A stretch of DNA of 64,000 nucleotides from an uncultured Acidimicrobiia bacterium. Its GTDB lineage: Bacteria > Actinomycetota > Acidimicrobiia > Spongiisociales > Spongiisociaceae. Location: contig OY282370.1 of NCBI GenBank assembly GCA_958295745.1, positions 1,958,548-2,022,547 on the forward strand, given 5' to 3'. Position 1 is the first letter of the stretch, and every line of letters starts with the position of its first letter. A program made the position numbers and the translations under genes. Of the stretch, positions 39,973 to 49,060 are shown piece by piece. The notes beneath the pieces were generated by a model. The model was not told the origin of the DNA. It did not search any database and saw nothing but the letters and a program-made list of their open reading frames with translations.

Positions 39973-41535
39973 CTACCAGCGGGTTCCCTCGCCGGTGACC
40001 GCTTCGACGGGCAGGGCGATCGGGTAGCGGTTGCGGATCCATTCGTCCTGGCGGCGGCTGATGTGGGTGGGGAAGTGGGTGCGCATCACCCCTTGCACGT
40101 AGTCGTGGGCCCGCTCGGCGGCGTTGGTGCTGCCCAGGTCCTTCCAGTCGTCGGGGTTGTTGCGGTCCCCGATCACCGGGTACACGTATTCTCTCTGCAT
40201 GAGGTGGAGGGTCTGAGCGTTTCCGAGGAAGTGGCCCGGACCCGAGATGGTGTCGCGGATCACCTGGGCTGAGAGGGTGTAGTCGTCGATGTCGATGCCT
40301 CGGATGGTCCGGTTGGCGGCCCCCAGCATGTCGTTGTCGATCACGAGCGCCTCCAGGGAGCAGGCCAGCAGCGAGGCCAGCATCCCCGCCGATTCGTAGA
40401 CCACGTTGGCGCCGGCCTGTCCGGCCAGCACGGTGGTGATGCCCTTCTCGTAGCCGGCCTGGTTGTCGGGGAGCTTCGAGTCGGCCATCCCCGCCGCCAC
40501 GCCGGAGGGCAGGCCCAGCCAGTTGACCACCTGGGCGGCCGCCGCATTCAATACCGCCTCTTCGCCCGATCCGCCGCTCATGGCGCCGGTGCGCAGGTCC
40601 GACACGAACGGCCACATACCCATCACGCACGGATGTCCGGGGCTGATCAGGTTCACGCTGGTGAGGCCGGCCAGGCATTCGGCCAAGGCCTGGACCAGCG
40701 CCCCCCCGAGGGCGGCGGGGGAGGTGGCGCCCGCCTGTCCGGCGGAGAGGAGGTTGATGGGCATGCCCCTCTCGATCTGGGCCGTCATGCACTCGGCGGA
40801 TTCGTAGGCGAAGCGGAGGGGCGGCACCACGAAGGTGTTGTTGGCGCAGACGAAGGGCCGCCGACGGAACTCTCCTTCCCCGCCCAGCACGTAGTCGTAC
40901 ATGTCCACCACCTCATGGACGTGTTCGGGCCGGAAGAAGGAGGTTCCCTGGGGTTTGTCGGTGCCCATCATCACGGCGTAGGCCGAGTTGATGTCCACTT
41001 CACGGGAGGACTCCACATCCCGGGTCACGATGGTCCGCACGAAGATGTGGATGTGCTCCAGGGTGTCTACCAGGCGGGACACGTCGTAGAGGTCGGCCGT
41101 GGTCGAGGGGCGAAATTCCCGGTTGTGGTAGTCCAGCATCAGGACCGCCGCCCCCGCCGTGCTGAAATGCACCTTCTGGTCGGCCAGATCTACGCTCTTG
41201 TCCTCGTCGATCCCGTGCCAGACCCAGGACTTGGCGGCCGTTTCCTCCACCACCCGCTCGACCACGGCCCTGGGGTAATGGAGCCGGCCGTCGTCGTCCA
41301 TATGCCCGCCGGCCGCGGTGACCGCCTCTACGAACTCGGGGATCGGATCCCCCATCCCCACCTCGTCGATCAACCCGAGCGCTGTTTCGTAGACCTGCTG
41401 CATGTCGGATTCGGTGAGCGGGGTGAAGGCGCCCCCCTTCGTGCCGGGGCGGACGGCGCGTTCCTCTTTGGAGGGGCCCGCCGCCCGCGCCGCCACCCGG
41501 GCGGCTCGTCCTCCTGCTCTCCGGCGGCGAGACAT
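39973..41535 (-). CDS. MttB-superfamily corrinoid methyltransferase-like protein (no pyrrolysine)
   Basis: A 520-residue member of the trimethylamine methyltransferase (MttB) superfamily. Typical segments are [60 protein letters not shown] and [20 protein letters not shown]. There is no in-frame TAG, so it is of the pyrrolysine-free type. Characterised relatives include glycine betaine and other quaternary-amine methyltransferases acting with a corrinoid protein. No corrinoid protein gene is visible here, so the acceptor is uncertain. It starts one base after the stop of the dehydrogenase gene, clearly in one operon with it. Confidence 0.85.
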   Translation of the reverse strand: MSRRRRAGGRAARVAARAAGPSKEERAVRPGTKGGAFTPLTESDMQQVYETALGLIDEVGMGDPIPEFVEAVTAAGGHMDDDGRLHYPRAVVERVVEETAAKSWVWHGIDEDKSVDLADQKVHFSTAGAAVLMLDYHNREFRPSTTADLYDVSRLVDTLEHIHIFVRTIVTRDVESSREVDINSAYAVMMGTDKPQGTSFFRPEHVHEVVDMYDYVLGGEGEFRRRPFVCANNTFVVPPLRFAYESAECMTAQIERGMPINLLSAGQAGATSPAALGGALVQALAECLAGLTSVNLISPGHPCVMGMWPFVSDLRTGAMSGGSGEEAVLNAAAAQVVNWLGLPSGVAAGMADSKLPDNQAGYEKGITTVLAGQAGANVVYESAGMLASLLACSLEALVIDNDMLGAANRTIRGIDIDDYTLSAQVIRDTISGPGHFLGNAQTLHLMQREYVYPVIGDRNNPDDWKDLGSTNAAERAHDYVQGVMRTHFPTHISRRQDEWIRNRYPIALPVEAVTGEGTRW

Positions 41536-41536
41536 A

Positions 41537-43954
41537 TCAGGCCCTCGGTCTCGAGTTCTGCGGATCCCAGACCGCTTCCGCCAGTACGGTGGCGGTTCGG
41601 CGGCGGTCCATCACCCCGACCCCGAAGGTGCTGCCGGGGGCTTCGAAAGCCGGGTCGACGTAGGCGAACAGGATGCTCCGGCCCACCGAGTGCGCCCATG
41701 TCCCGCTGGTGGTGATCCCCATGATGCGGTCTCCGTCGTAGGTCGGCTCGTTGCCCAGGCAGTCGGCGTCGCCTTCGTCGAGCTCGGCGTAGACCAGGAC
41801 CATGCTGAGCGGCGCCTCCTGGTCCCGCCGGGCGACGGCCGCCTCTTTGCCCTGGAAGTCCTTTCGGTAGTCCACGAAACGGCCCAGGCGGGCCTCGACG
41901 GGGGTGATCTCGGTGGTGAGCTCGGACCCGAACGCCTTGTAGGCCTTCTCGATGCGCATTACGTTCATGGCCCGACTCCCGAAATCCACTATACCGTGCG
42001 GAGCGCCGGATTCCTGGAGAGCTTCGTAGACCTCCACCAAGCGCTCCAGGGGCAGGTGCAGCTCCCAACCCAGCTCCCCGACGTAGGAGACCCGCAGGGC
42101 GATGCATGGGACGCCGGCCACCTCGATTTCCCGGCCGGTCAGCCACCGGAAGCTCCCGTTGGACAGGTCGGCGTCGGTGAGAGGGGCCAGCACCTCCCGG
42201 GCGCGGGGCCCGGTCACCGCCAGGATGCCGGTCCGGTCGGTGACATCCGCCACCGTCACATCTTCCCCTTCCCGGATGTGGGAGATGAGCCAGTCCAAGT
42301 CGTGCTGCTGGCCGACCACGGCGGAGTTCAGGTAGAAGCGGTCGGCGGACAGGCGGGTGATGGTCATCTCGGTCTCGATCCCGCCCAGCGAGGTGAGCAT
42401 GTGCACCAGCCTCATCCCCCCGTCCCGGGCCGGGAGCCGGTTGGCAGACAGGCGGTCGAGCAGGGCGGCGGCCTCGGCCCCGGCCACTTCGAACTTGGCG
42501 AAGGCGGTCAGGTCGGCCACCCCCGCCCGTTCCCGGATCGCCCTCACCTCCCTTCCCACCTCGTCGTGGGCCGATGAGCGCCGGAAGGAGTAGACCTCGG
42601 GGTCGGGGGAGAAGTACATGGCCCGTTCCCAGCCCCATACCTCCTGCCAGCGGGCCCCCTTGGCGTCGAGGATGTCGTAGAGGGGGGTCTTCTTCTGGGG
42701 GCGCCCGGCGTCCCGGTACTCGTTGGGCATCCGCACCTGGTACATCTCGTGGAACTCGTCGATCGACCGCTCGTGCGTGTAGCGGCCGGGGGCGTAGGGG
42801 CCGAAGCGGCGGGGGTCCATCGAAGCCACGTTGATCTCGGTCTGGCCGTGCACCATCCACTGGGCCAGGTACTTGCCGGCCCCCGGCCCCTGGGTGATCC
42901 CGATGGAGGCGCCCGCGCAGTACCAGTAGTTGCGCAGGCCGGGCGCCGGCCCCATCAGGTAGCCGGCGTCGGGGGTGTGGGTGATCGGCCCTGAGACGAC
43001 CTGCTTGATGCCGGCCCCGGCGAAGCAGGGGAGCCTCTGTGCGGCTAGGTCGAGCCAGGGAAGGAGGCGGTCCAGCTCCACCGGGGTGAGGTGGAAGGTC
43101 AGGTCCCAGTCGATCCCCTCCACGCCGTACTCCTTGGCGTCCGCTCGTTCGTACGGCCCGATGACCAGACCGTCGTGTTCCTGCCGGTAGTAGCAGGAGG
43201 CCCGAGGGTCGCGCACCACGGGGTGCTCGGTCTCCAGCGCCGCCACCTCCTCGATCCGCTCGGTGACCAGGTATTGGTGGATCACCGACTCGATGGGAAC
43301 CTCCAGTCCCACCATGGCGCCCAGCTGGGGGGTGTAGGAGCCGGCCGCGTTGACCACGTGCTCGGCCACGATGCGGCCCTTCTCGGTTATGACCTCCCAG
43401 CGCCCGTCGGGAAGCTGGTTCATGTCGGTCACCCGGTTCTTGCGGCTGATCTCGGCGCCCAGCCGGCGGGCCCCGACCGCCATGGTGTTGGTGGCGGCGG
43501 AGGGGTCGGTCCATCCGTCGCCCGGGGTCCATATACCCATCTTTACGTCCGGCTTCACCTCGAGGAGGGGCGCTACCTCGGTTATCTCCGCCGGGCTCAG
43601 GAGATGGCTCTCCACCCCGATCGATTCCAGCATCCCCTTCACGTAGTGGAACCAGTCCACCTCTTCGTCTTTGCGGGCCAAGCGGACCGCCCCGCATCCG
43701 TGCCAGCCCGAATGCATCCCGGTTTCCTGTTCGATGACCTTGTACAGGTCGGCGGTGTCGCGGTGGACCTTGGCCGTGTTGAGGTCGCCGATGAAGTGGG
43801 GTATCAGGCCGGCGGCGTGCCAAGTGGAGCCTGAGGTCAGCTCGTCTTTCTCGATGAGGACGGTGTCGGTCCAGCCTTCATGGGCCAGGAAATACAGGAG
43901 CCCGACGCCCATGGCGCCGCCGCCCACGATCGCAACCCGCGTTTCTTCCCGCAC
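41537..43954 (-). CDS. dimethylglycine/sarcosine dehydrogenase-like FAD oxidoreductase fused to GcvT domains
   Basis: An 805-residue enzyme. The N-terminal DAO-type FAD domain starts RVAIVGGGAMGVGLLYFLAH and carries TSGSTWHAAGLIP, where the His equivalent binds FAD covalently in dimethylglycine dehydrogenase. The C-terminal part (from about residue 440) is the GcvT aminomethyltransferase fold: GVADLTAFAKFEVAG, GPRAREVLAPLTDADLSNG, VSYVGELGWELHLPLE and VEARLGRFVDYRKDFQGKEA. The family oxidatively demethylates N-methylated glycines and passes the carbon to THF. Start GTG 43954 has GGGAAGG upstream. It forms an operon with the MttB-like gene. Confidence 0.9.
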   Translation of the reverse strand: MREETRVAIVGGGAMGVGLLYFLAHEGWTDTVLIEKDELTSGSTWHAAGLIPHFIGDLNTAKVHRDTADLYKVIEQETGMHSGWHGCGAVRLARKDEEVDWFHYVKGMLESIGVESHLLSPAEITEVAPLLEVKPDVKMGIWTPGDGWTDPSAATNTMAVGARRLGAEISRKNRVTDMNQLPDGRWEVITEKGRIVAEHVVNAAGSYTPQLGAMVGLEVPIESVIHQYLVTERIEEVAALETEHPVVRDPRASCYYRQEHDGLVIGPYERADAKEYGVEGIDWDLTFHLTPVELDRLLPWLDLAAQRLPCFAGAGIKQVVSGPITHTPDAGYLMGPAPGLRNYWYCAGASIGITQGPGAGKYLAQWMVHGQTEINVASMDPRRFGPYAPGRYTHERSIDEFHEMYQVRMPNEYRDAGRPQKKTPLYDILDAKGARWQEVWGWERAMYFSPDPEVYSFRRSSAHDEVGREVRAIRERAGVADLTAFAKFEVAGAEAAALLDRLSANRLPARDGGMRLVHMLTSLGGIETEMTITRLSADRFYLNSAVVGQQHDLDWLISHIREGEDVTVADVTDRTGILAVTGPRAREVLAPLTDADLSNGSFRWLTGREIEVAGVPCIALRVSYVGELGWELHLPLERLVEVYEALQESGAPHGIVDFGSRAMNVMRIEKAYKAFGSELTTEITPVEARLGRFVDYRKDFQGKEAAVARRDQEAPLSMVLVYAELDEGDADCLGNEPTYDGDRIMGITTSGTWAHSVGRSILFAYVDPAFEAPGSTFGVGVMDRRRTATVLAEAVWDPQNSRPRA

Positions 43955-44060
43955 TGCACCCTTCCCGAGGCTTTCCGGGTACCGCCGACGTCTACCCCGG
44001 CAACGGGTGACGCTCGGCCAGTGCCAGGATACACACCGAAACCACGATGAAAGAACAGAT

Positions 44061-44384
44061 CTAGATGTTGTTGATCAGGATTGCCACCACGCCGATGGTG
44101 GCGGCGTGCCCCGCTACTATCGCTCCGAACAGCCAGTAGGTGGCGGCGGCGAGTCGGCGGCCTAAGGCGGCGCCCTGTTGTTCGATCTTGGTGTTCTGTT
44201 GTTCGATTTTGGTGTTGTGTTCTTCGATGGCGATGCGGAAGTCGGCGCCTTGTTGTTCGATTTTGGTGTTTTGCCGTTCGATGGCAAGGAGTATCTCGGA
44301 GAAGGCTTGGGAGATCTCCAACCGGAGTTCGGCCTTCATCTCATCGATCTTGGCGTCCACCAGAGCTTCTGTCACAGTCGTCAC
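44061..44384 (-). CDS. coiled-coil protein with C-terminal membrane anchor
   Basis: A 107-residue protein. Residues 1 to about 78 form an amphipathic coiled coil containing repeated (H/Q)NTKIEQQ units: ERQNTKIEQQGADF, then EEHNTKIEQQNTKIEQQGA. One C-terminal membrane helix follows (AATYWLFGAIVAGHAATIGV). Proteins of this shape occur widely in bacteria, DUF1640-like or Bdr-like, mostly without known function. The DNA repeats coding for the units suggest length variation. Confidence 0.75.
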   Translation of the reverse strand: MTTVTEALVDAKIDEMKAELRLEISQAFSEILLAIERQNTKIEQQGADFRIAIEEHNTKIEQQNTKIEQQGAALGRRLAAATYWLFGAIVAGHAATIGVVAILINNI

Positions 44385-44489
44385 ACCGGTCTACTTCCGG
44401 GGTCTCCCCAACGGTAGCGTATGGCCCCGGAAACACAACGGGAACACAATTCAAGGAAGGCCCCGCGTCGGCTTTCGGGCCTCCCTTGC

Positions 44490-45401
44490 CTACAGCTTGG
44501 TCAACAGGTATTGGGCGGCCATCAGATCGAGGTGGCCGCCGCCTCCGTTCTTGAAGAAGGTGATGTCGTCCTCGCTCGTCCGGCCCGGCACGGTGTCTGC
44601 GGCCAGCTGGTAGTGGTCGCCGAGTACGTCCGAGTCGTCGATGATTCCGGCTTCCATCGGGATCCTGATCTCGCCGGTATGGAAGGCCGATTGGCGTGAG
44701 TCTACGAATATCCGGGATCGCGACACGGCGTCGTCGTCGGCTTCCCGCATGTGCGGTAGATAGGCGCCTACCAGGTCGAGGTGGGCGCCGGGGCGCAGCC
44801 ACCGTCCCCGGATCAGCGGTCCCGCCGTCATCGTGGCGCAGGACACGATGTCCGCCGATTCGACCGCCTTCCTCAGGTCGGTGCTCACCACCGCCGCCGC
44901 ATCGGTGAGTCCGGCGGCCAAGGCTTCGGCCCGGGCGGTGGTGCGGTTCCAGATCGTGACCCGTTCTATGGAAGGACAGGCAGTCATATGGGCTCGTATC
45001 AGATGCGGCGCCATGGCCCCGGCGCCCACCATGAGCAGCTCGGCGGCCCCGGTCCGGGCCAGACGCCGCGATCCCAGGGCCGAGTCACAGGCGGTCTTGA
45101 ACCAGGTGATGGCGTTTCCGACGATCACGGCCTGCTCCTCGCCGGTGATGGGATCGAAGACAACGTAGACGGTTTGAACGGAGGGGAGATCGGTGTTGCC
45201 GGGGAAGATCGTGGCCAGCTTGACGCCCAGACCCGTTCCGGACGCGAACCCGACCCGGGCCAGCAAGCCGTTGCCGGTGTCGTCGGGCGTGTACATATCG
45301 CTGACCCGGGCCGGAGGCAGGCGATGCCGGGCCTCGAAGAAATCGATGAGCGGCCCGTAGTCGAACAGCTCCATGGCGTCTCGATGAGACACGACCTGCA
45401 T
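44490..45401 (-). CDS. ornithine cyclodeaminase / mu-crystallin family protein
   Basis: A 303-residue NAD(P)-binding protein. GVKLATIFPGN carries the family's substrate Lys. The Rossmann core is ELLMVGAGAMAPHLIRAHM, then VTIWNRTTARAEAL and ADIVSCATMTAGPLIRG. Relatives include ornithine cyclodeaminase, alanine dehydrogenase, ketimine reductase and ectoine-type synthesis enzymes, so the substrate cannot be named. It starts 6 bp after the stop of a short HicB-like gene and is probably in its operon. Confidence 0.85.
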   Translation of the reverse strand: MQVVSHRDAMELFDYGPLIDFFEARHRLPPARVSDMYTPDDTGNGLLARVGFASGTGLGVKLATIFPGNTDLPSVQTVYVVFDPITGEEQAVIVGNAITWFKTACDSALGSRRLARTGAAELLMVGAGAMAPHLIRAHMTACPSIERVTIWNRTTARAEALAAGLTDAAAVVSTDLRKAVESADIVSCATMTAGPLIRGRWLRPGAHLDLVGAYLPHMREADDDAVSRSRIFVDSRQSAFHTGEIRIPMEAGIIDDSDVLGDHYQLAADTVPGRTSEDDITFFKNGGGGHLDLMAAQYLLTKL

Positions 45402-45407
45402 GGTCGT

Positions 45408-45620
45408 TCATGCTAGATGGGCAGCTCCGAGTGTCGTTACTTCGACCTCCACCCGGCTCGGGTCTACCTCGGTGAGTTCGGCGATCACCTCGCGGGCGGG
45501 CGGTTCGACTTTGGTGAGGCGGCGGGCCTGGGAGACGCCGAGCATGTTTGCGGGAAGACCCTCGGTGATCTCTATAGACCACCACGGCGGGTCGTAGAGC
45601 GCGACGGCCTTGTAGGTCAT
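45408..45620 (-). CDS. short HicB-like protein (lacks HTH)
   Basis: A 70-residue protein almost identical to the N-terminal 60 residues of the next gene upstream: MTYKAVALYDPPWWSIEITE, then VEPPAREVIAELTEVDPSRV. The fold matches HicB-like antitoxin N-domains. The C-terminal helix-turn-helix of its longer paralogue is missing; the frame ends LGAAHLA. The GGAGGGATC ribosome-binding site is identical to the paralogue's, so the duplication included the upstream region. No HicA toxin is visible. Confidence 0.7.
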   Translation of the reverse strand: MTYKAVALYDPPWWSIEITEGLPANMLGVSQARRLTKVEPPAREVIAELTEVDPSRVEVEVTTLGAAHLA

Positions 45621-45681
45621 GATCCCTCCGGCAGGTGATTCCGAAGGCCCCTGCCGCATTCCCGGCGGGAAGGAGTCCCCC

Positions 45682-46083
45682 TCACGCCGAGAGCTTGGCG
45701 GCCGAGATGAGTTGGCTCACCCGTTGGTGGGAGATGCCGAGCAGTTTTGCAACTTCCTGCATGGTGAAGCCTTCGTTGCGGGCGGCCATCGCGACTCGGC
45801 GTCTGCACTCGGCGGCGGCGCTGATCGATTCCTGCGCCTTGGTTTCTGCCTCGGCGAGCGCTTCTTGGGCGGCTGCGACCGGTTCGGGCATCCGGATCGT
45901 TACTTCGACCTTCACCCGGCTCGGGTCTACCTCGGTGAGTTCGGCGATGACCTCGCGGGCGGTCGGTTCGACTTCGGTGAGGCGGCGGGCCTGGGTATGG
46001 GCGAACATGTGGTCGGGGAGCCCTTCGGTGACGCTGATCGACCACCCTGGCGGGTCGTGGAGTGCGACGGCCTTGTAGGTCAT
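45682..46083 (-). CDS. HicB-like protein with C-terminal helix-turn-helix
   Basis: A 133-residue protein. The N-terminal HicB-like domain (residues 1 to about 62: MTYKAVALHDPPGWSISVTE, then PTAREVIAELTEVDPSRV) is followed by an Ala/Glu-rich helical spacer and a helix-turn-helix (EGFTMQEVAKLLGISHQRVS) near the C-terminus. It resembles an antitoxin or autoregulator, but no partner toxin lies next to it. The ATG is preceded by GGAGGGATC. The first 205 bp and its upstream region recur 468 bp downstream in the short version. Confidence 0.75.
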   Translation of the reverse strand: MTYKAVALHDPPGWSISVTEGLPDHMFAHTQARRLTEVEPTAREVIAELTEVDPSRVKVEVTIRMPEPVAAAQEALAEAETKAQESISAAAECRRRVAMAARNEGFTMQEVAKLLGISHQRVSQLISAAKLSA

Positions 46084-46170
46084 GATCCCTCCGGCAGGTG
46101 GGTCTAGGCAGACAGGGTAATCGGGCGTGGGTCGGTCTACGGCGCCGGCTGCGGACTATCGGGAGGTTGC

Positions 46171-48873
46171 TCATCCGGTGTTGCGCATGCCCGCCGCGAT
46201 GCCGTTGATGGTCAGGAGCAACCCGCGCCGGTACTTCTCCGGGTCTCCGGCCCTGGACCGTTTCAGCAGCTCGACCTGCAGCATGTTCAGAGGGTCCAGG
46301 TAGGTGTCCCGCACCGCCAGGCTGCGCCGCAGGAGCGGGCGGTCCGCCAGCAGCTCCGCCTTGGTGATCCGCCGGAGGGCGGCGGTCGTGCGGTCGTATT
46401 CCTCGGCGATCATCTCGAACATGCCGCGGTGCTCGACGGGCGCCAGGTTGTCGACGTAGTGGCGGGCGATCGACAGGTCGGTCTTGGCCAGGGTCATCTC
46501 CACATTGGAGACGAAGTTCCGAAAGAAGGACCACTCCCGGTACATCCGGGCCAGCTCGCCCTCCGATCCGTCCGCGCACACCGCCTCGATGCCGCTGCCC
46601 ACCCCGTACCAGCCGGGGACGATCTGGCGGGACTGCGTCCAGCCGAACACCCATGGGATGGCCCGCAGGTTGGCGATGCCGGTGTCCTGCTCGCTGCGCC
46701 GGGCGGGGCGGGAGCCGATGTTGAGCAGGCTCAGCTCCTCCACGGGGGTGGAGGAGCTGAAGTACACGTCCATACCCGGTTCCTCGACGAAGCGCCGGTA
46801 GACGCGGTAGGAGGATTCCGACAGGAGATCCATCACTTCGTACCACCGCCGGACGTCCTCGACGGCGTGGCTGGGGGTGCGGCGGGCCAGAGATGCTTCC
46901 ACCAGCGCCGACAGGGCCAGCTCCAGGTTCTGGGAGGCGAGGCCCGGCATGCCGTATTTCTCGGCGATCACCTCTCCCTGTTCGGTGAGTTTTATGACCC
47001 CGTCGAGGGCCCCGTACGGCTGGCCGAGGATGGAGGCGTGGGTGGGGCCGCCGCCCCGTCCTATCGTTCCGCCCCGTCCGTGGAACACTTCGATGCGTAT
47101 GCCGGTCTTGTGCGCCGCATCCCGGATGGTCAGCAGCGCTTTGTGTATCTCCCATTGCGAGGTGGCGATCCCCCCGTCCTTGTTGGAGTCCGAGTATCCG
47201 ACCATCACCTCCTGGATGCCGCCGCGGAGATCCAGGAGCCGGCGGTAGGAGGGGACCGCGAACAGGTCTTCGAGGACGGCGCCGATGCTCCGCAGGTCGT
47301 CGATGGTCTCGAACAGGGGGACGAAGCCGAGGCGGGCCACTCCCCGGGCCGGATCCACCAGCCCCACCTCGCGGGCCAACACCACCGGGGCGAGGATGTC
47401 GTCCACTCCCTGGGTCATCGAGATGATGTACGAGTCTGTCGCCTGGTCCCCGTGTTCGTCGAGGAGTTCCCGCAGCAACTCGAACAGGCCTATCGTCTCG
47501 TCGCCGGCGGTGCTCCCCGGCGGGGCCAACGGCCGGGCGCCGGACAGCTCACCGACGAGGAATCCGGTCCGCCCGTCACGGTCGAGGCCGGCGTAGTCGA
47601 TGTCGAGATGCGCCGTGAGGGCGGTTACAGCTCCATGGTGGTGGTCCGTGTGCTGGCGGATGTCGAGCGCCGCTAGGTGGAAGCCGATGGCGGCGGTCAG
47701 GCTCATGGTGCGGGCCAGCCGACCCCGGGCCAGGACCAGGCCGCGGTTCTCGCTCAGCGAGGCGTGGAAGACGGCTAGGTCGTCGAGGAGTTCCTGCGGG
47801 GAGGCGTAGGCGCCGGGGCCGCCGTCTCTCGTCTCGATGAGGCGTCGGTGGACGATCGCCAGACCGCGGCGGTAGGGCTCCCGGTCTTTGGCGGTCTCCG
47901 GCAGGCCGCCGCAGACCTCCCGATGCCGGTCGATGAAGGCGGCGAGCTCGCGGGAGGCGCCGGTCACCTTCGAGCTCATGCTCAGCTCGGCGCCCAAGCC
48001 GTTCACCTCGGCGATGAGGATGTCGAGAGCCGTCCTGCGTTGCTGGGCAAGGACCGTCCGGGTCGTTTCCGGTGTGACGTAGGGGTTTCCGTCCCGGTCG
48101 CCGCCCACCCATGATCCGAATCGGATCGGGCCGTGATCGACGGCCGGTTCGCCGCCTACCGTCCGCACCGCGGCGGCTATGTCGTCCAGCAACCCGGGCA
48201 GGGCCTCCCTGATCGTCTGCTCCAGGTAGTGGCGGACGGAACGGGCCTCGTCGATCGGGGTGGGCCGCTCGGAACGGATCTCGTCGGTCTGCCATATCGC
48301 TTCGATGAGCTCGTCCACCCGCCGGTCGATGCGCGCCCGGCCCGTCGGCGAGGTGCGGGGGTTGCTCCGCTCGGCGGTGGCCTGGGCGATGGCGGCCAGT
48401 TTTTCGAGGATGGTGCGCCTAGTGGCCTCGGTCGGGTGGGCGGTGAAGACCGGTTTGAGCACCGCCCGGTTGACGAGGGAGACCGCTTCTGCGGAAGGTA
48501 TCCCCGATTCGACCAGTGAGATCAGGGTTTCCTCGAAACGCTTCTCCGATGCGGCGTCCTCGATGTACCGGTCCTCCACCCGATGGACCTGCTCGGTCAC
48601 GTTGGCGAGATGGAAGTAGAGGGTGAAGGCCCTCACCAGCCGGATGGCCTGCTCCACGTCCACGCCTTGGAGAAGCTCGGTGAGCTCGCGGGACACCCCG
48701 GCCTGCGCCAGTCGCAGCCGGCGTGAGAGGATACGTACCTGTTCGACCGAATCGATCAGCTCCCGGCCGTGCTGGCGGACCAACGCGGTGCCCAACTGCT
48801 GCCCGAGCCGCCTGATGTCCGCCCGCAGATCGGCGTCCACCGCTTCCAGCGGGTCCGCTCCGGACGCATCCAT
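46171..48873 (-). CDS. ppc: phosphoenolpyruvate carboxylase
   Basis: Carboxylates PEP with bicarbonate to oxaloacetate, replenishing the TCA cycle. The 900-residue protein has the catalytic His in PVFTAHPTEATRRTILEKL, the signature VMVGYSDSNKDGGIATSQWE, and the glycine-rich loop FHGRGGTIGRGGGPTHASIL. The C-terminus TINGIAAGMRNTG carries the effector-site residues. ATG 48873 (MDASGADP) was chosen; a GTG at 48918 is an alternative. It stands alone, separated from the HicB-like gene by 87 bp. Confidence 0.95.
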   Translation of the reverse strand: MDASGADPLEAVDADLRADIRRLGQQLGTALVRQHGRELIDSVEQVRILSRRLRLAQAGVSRELTELLQGVDVEQAIRLVRAFTLYFHLANVTEQVHRVEDRYIEDAASEKRFEETLISLVESGIPSAEAVSLVNRAVLKPVFTAHPTEATRRTILEKLAAIAQATAERSNPRTSPTGRARIDRRVDELIEAIWQTDEIRSERPTPIDEARSVRHYLEQTIREALPGLLDDIAAAVRTVGGEPAVDHGPIRFGSWVGGDRDGNPYVTPETTRTVLAQQRRTALDILIAEVNGLGAELSMSSKVTGASRELAAFIDRHREVCGGLPETAKDREPYRRGLAIVHRRLIETRDGGPGAYASPQELLDDLAVFHASLSENRGLVLARGRLARTMSLTAAIGFHLAALDIRQHTDHHHGAVTALTAHLDIDYAGLDRDGRTGFLVGELSGARPLAPPGSTAGDETIGLFELLRELLDEHGDQATDSYIISMTQGVDDILAPVVLAREVGLVDPARGVARLGFVPLFETIDDLRSIGAVLEDLFAVPSYRRLLDLRGGIQEVMVGYSDSNKDGGIATSQWEIHKALLTIRDAAHKTGIRIEVFHGRGGTIGRGGGPTHASILGQPYGALDGVIKLTEQGEVIAEKYGMPGLASQNLELALSALVEASLARRTPSHAVEDVRRWYEVMDLLSESSYRVYRRFVEEPGMDVYFSSSTPVEELSLLNIGSRPARRSEQDTGIANLRAIPWVFGWTQSRQIVPGWYGVGSGIEAVCADGSEGELARMYREWSFFRNFVSNVEMTLAKTDLSIARHYVDNLAPVEHRGMFEMIAEEYDRTTAALRRITKAELLADRPLLRRSLAVRDTYLDPLNMLQVELLKRSRAGDPEKYRRGLLLTINGIAAGMRNTG

Positions 48874-49033
48874 GGTCCTGTCGCCCCAGATTGTCACATG
48901 GGCAAAGGTACTCCCCACCGCCGGTCCTTACCAACCGTATCGGGTATGGGTGCGAAAATCTGAGCAACCGCTTCAGGCCAGATAGAACACCGTGAGCGGG
49001 GCCGCATCGACGACTCGTGCCGCCCAACCCACC

Positions 49034-49060
49034 CCTCCATCCATGAATAATTGGGGTTAA
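49034..49060 (-). repeat. dispersed intergenic motif, copy C (degenerate)
   Basis: Read leftward: TTAACCCCAATTATTCATGG, then ATGGAGGGG. It differs from copies A and B by two transitions in the core and a diverged tail. It overlaps the TAA stop of the SLH/RCC1 gene, so it lies at a gene end rather than at a promoter. Confidence 0.45.

Noticed and set aside
39973-41535. Pyrrolysine-containing MttB
   Set aside because: The frame is open from start to stop with no in-frame TAG, so no pyrrolysine is needed.
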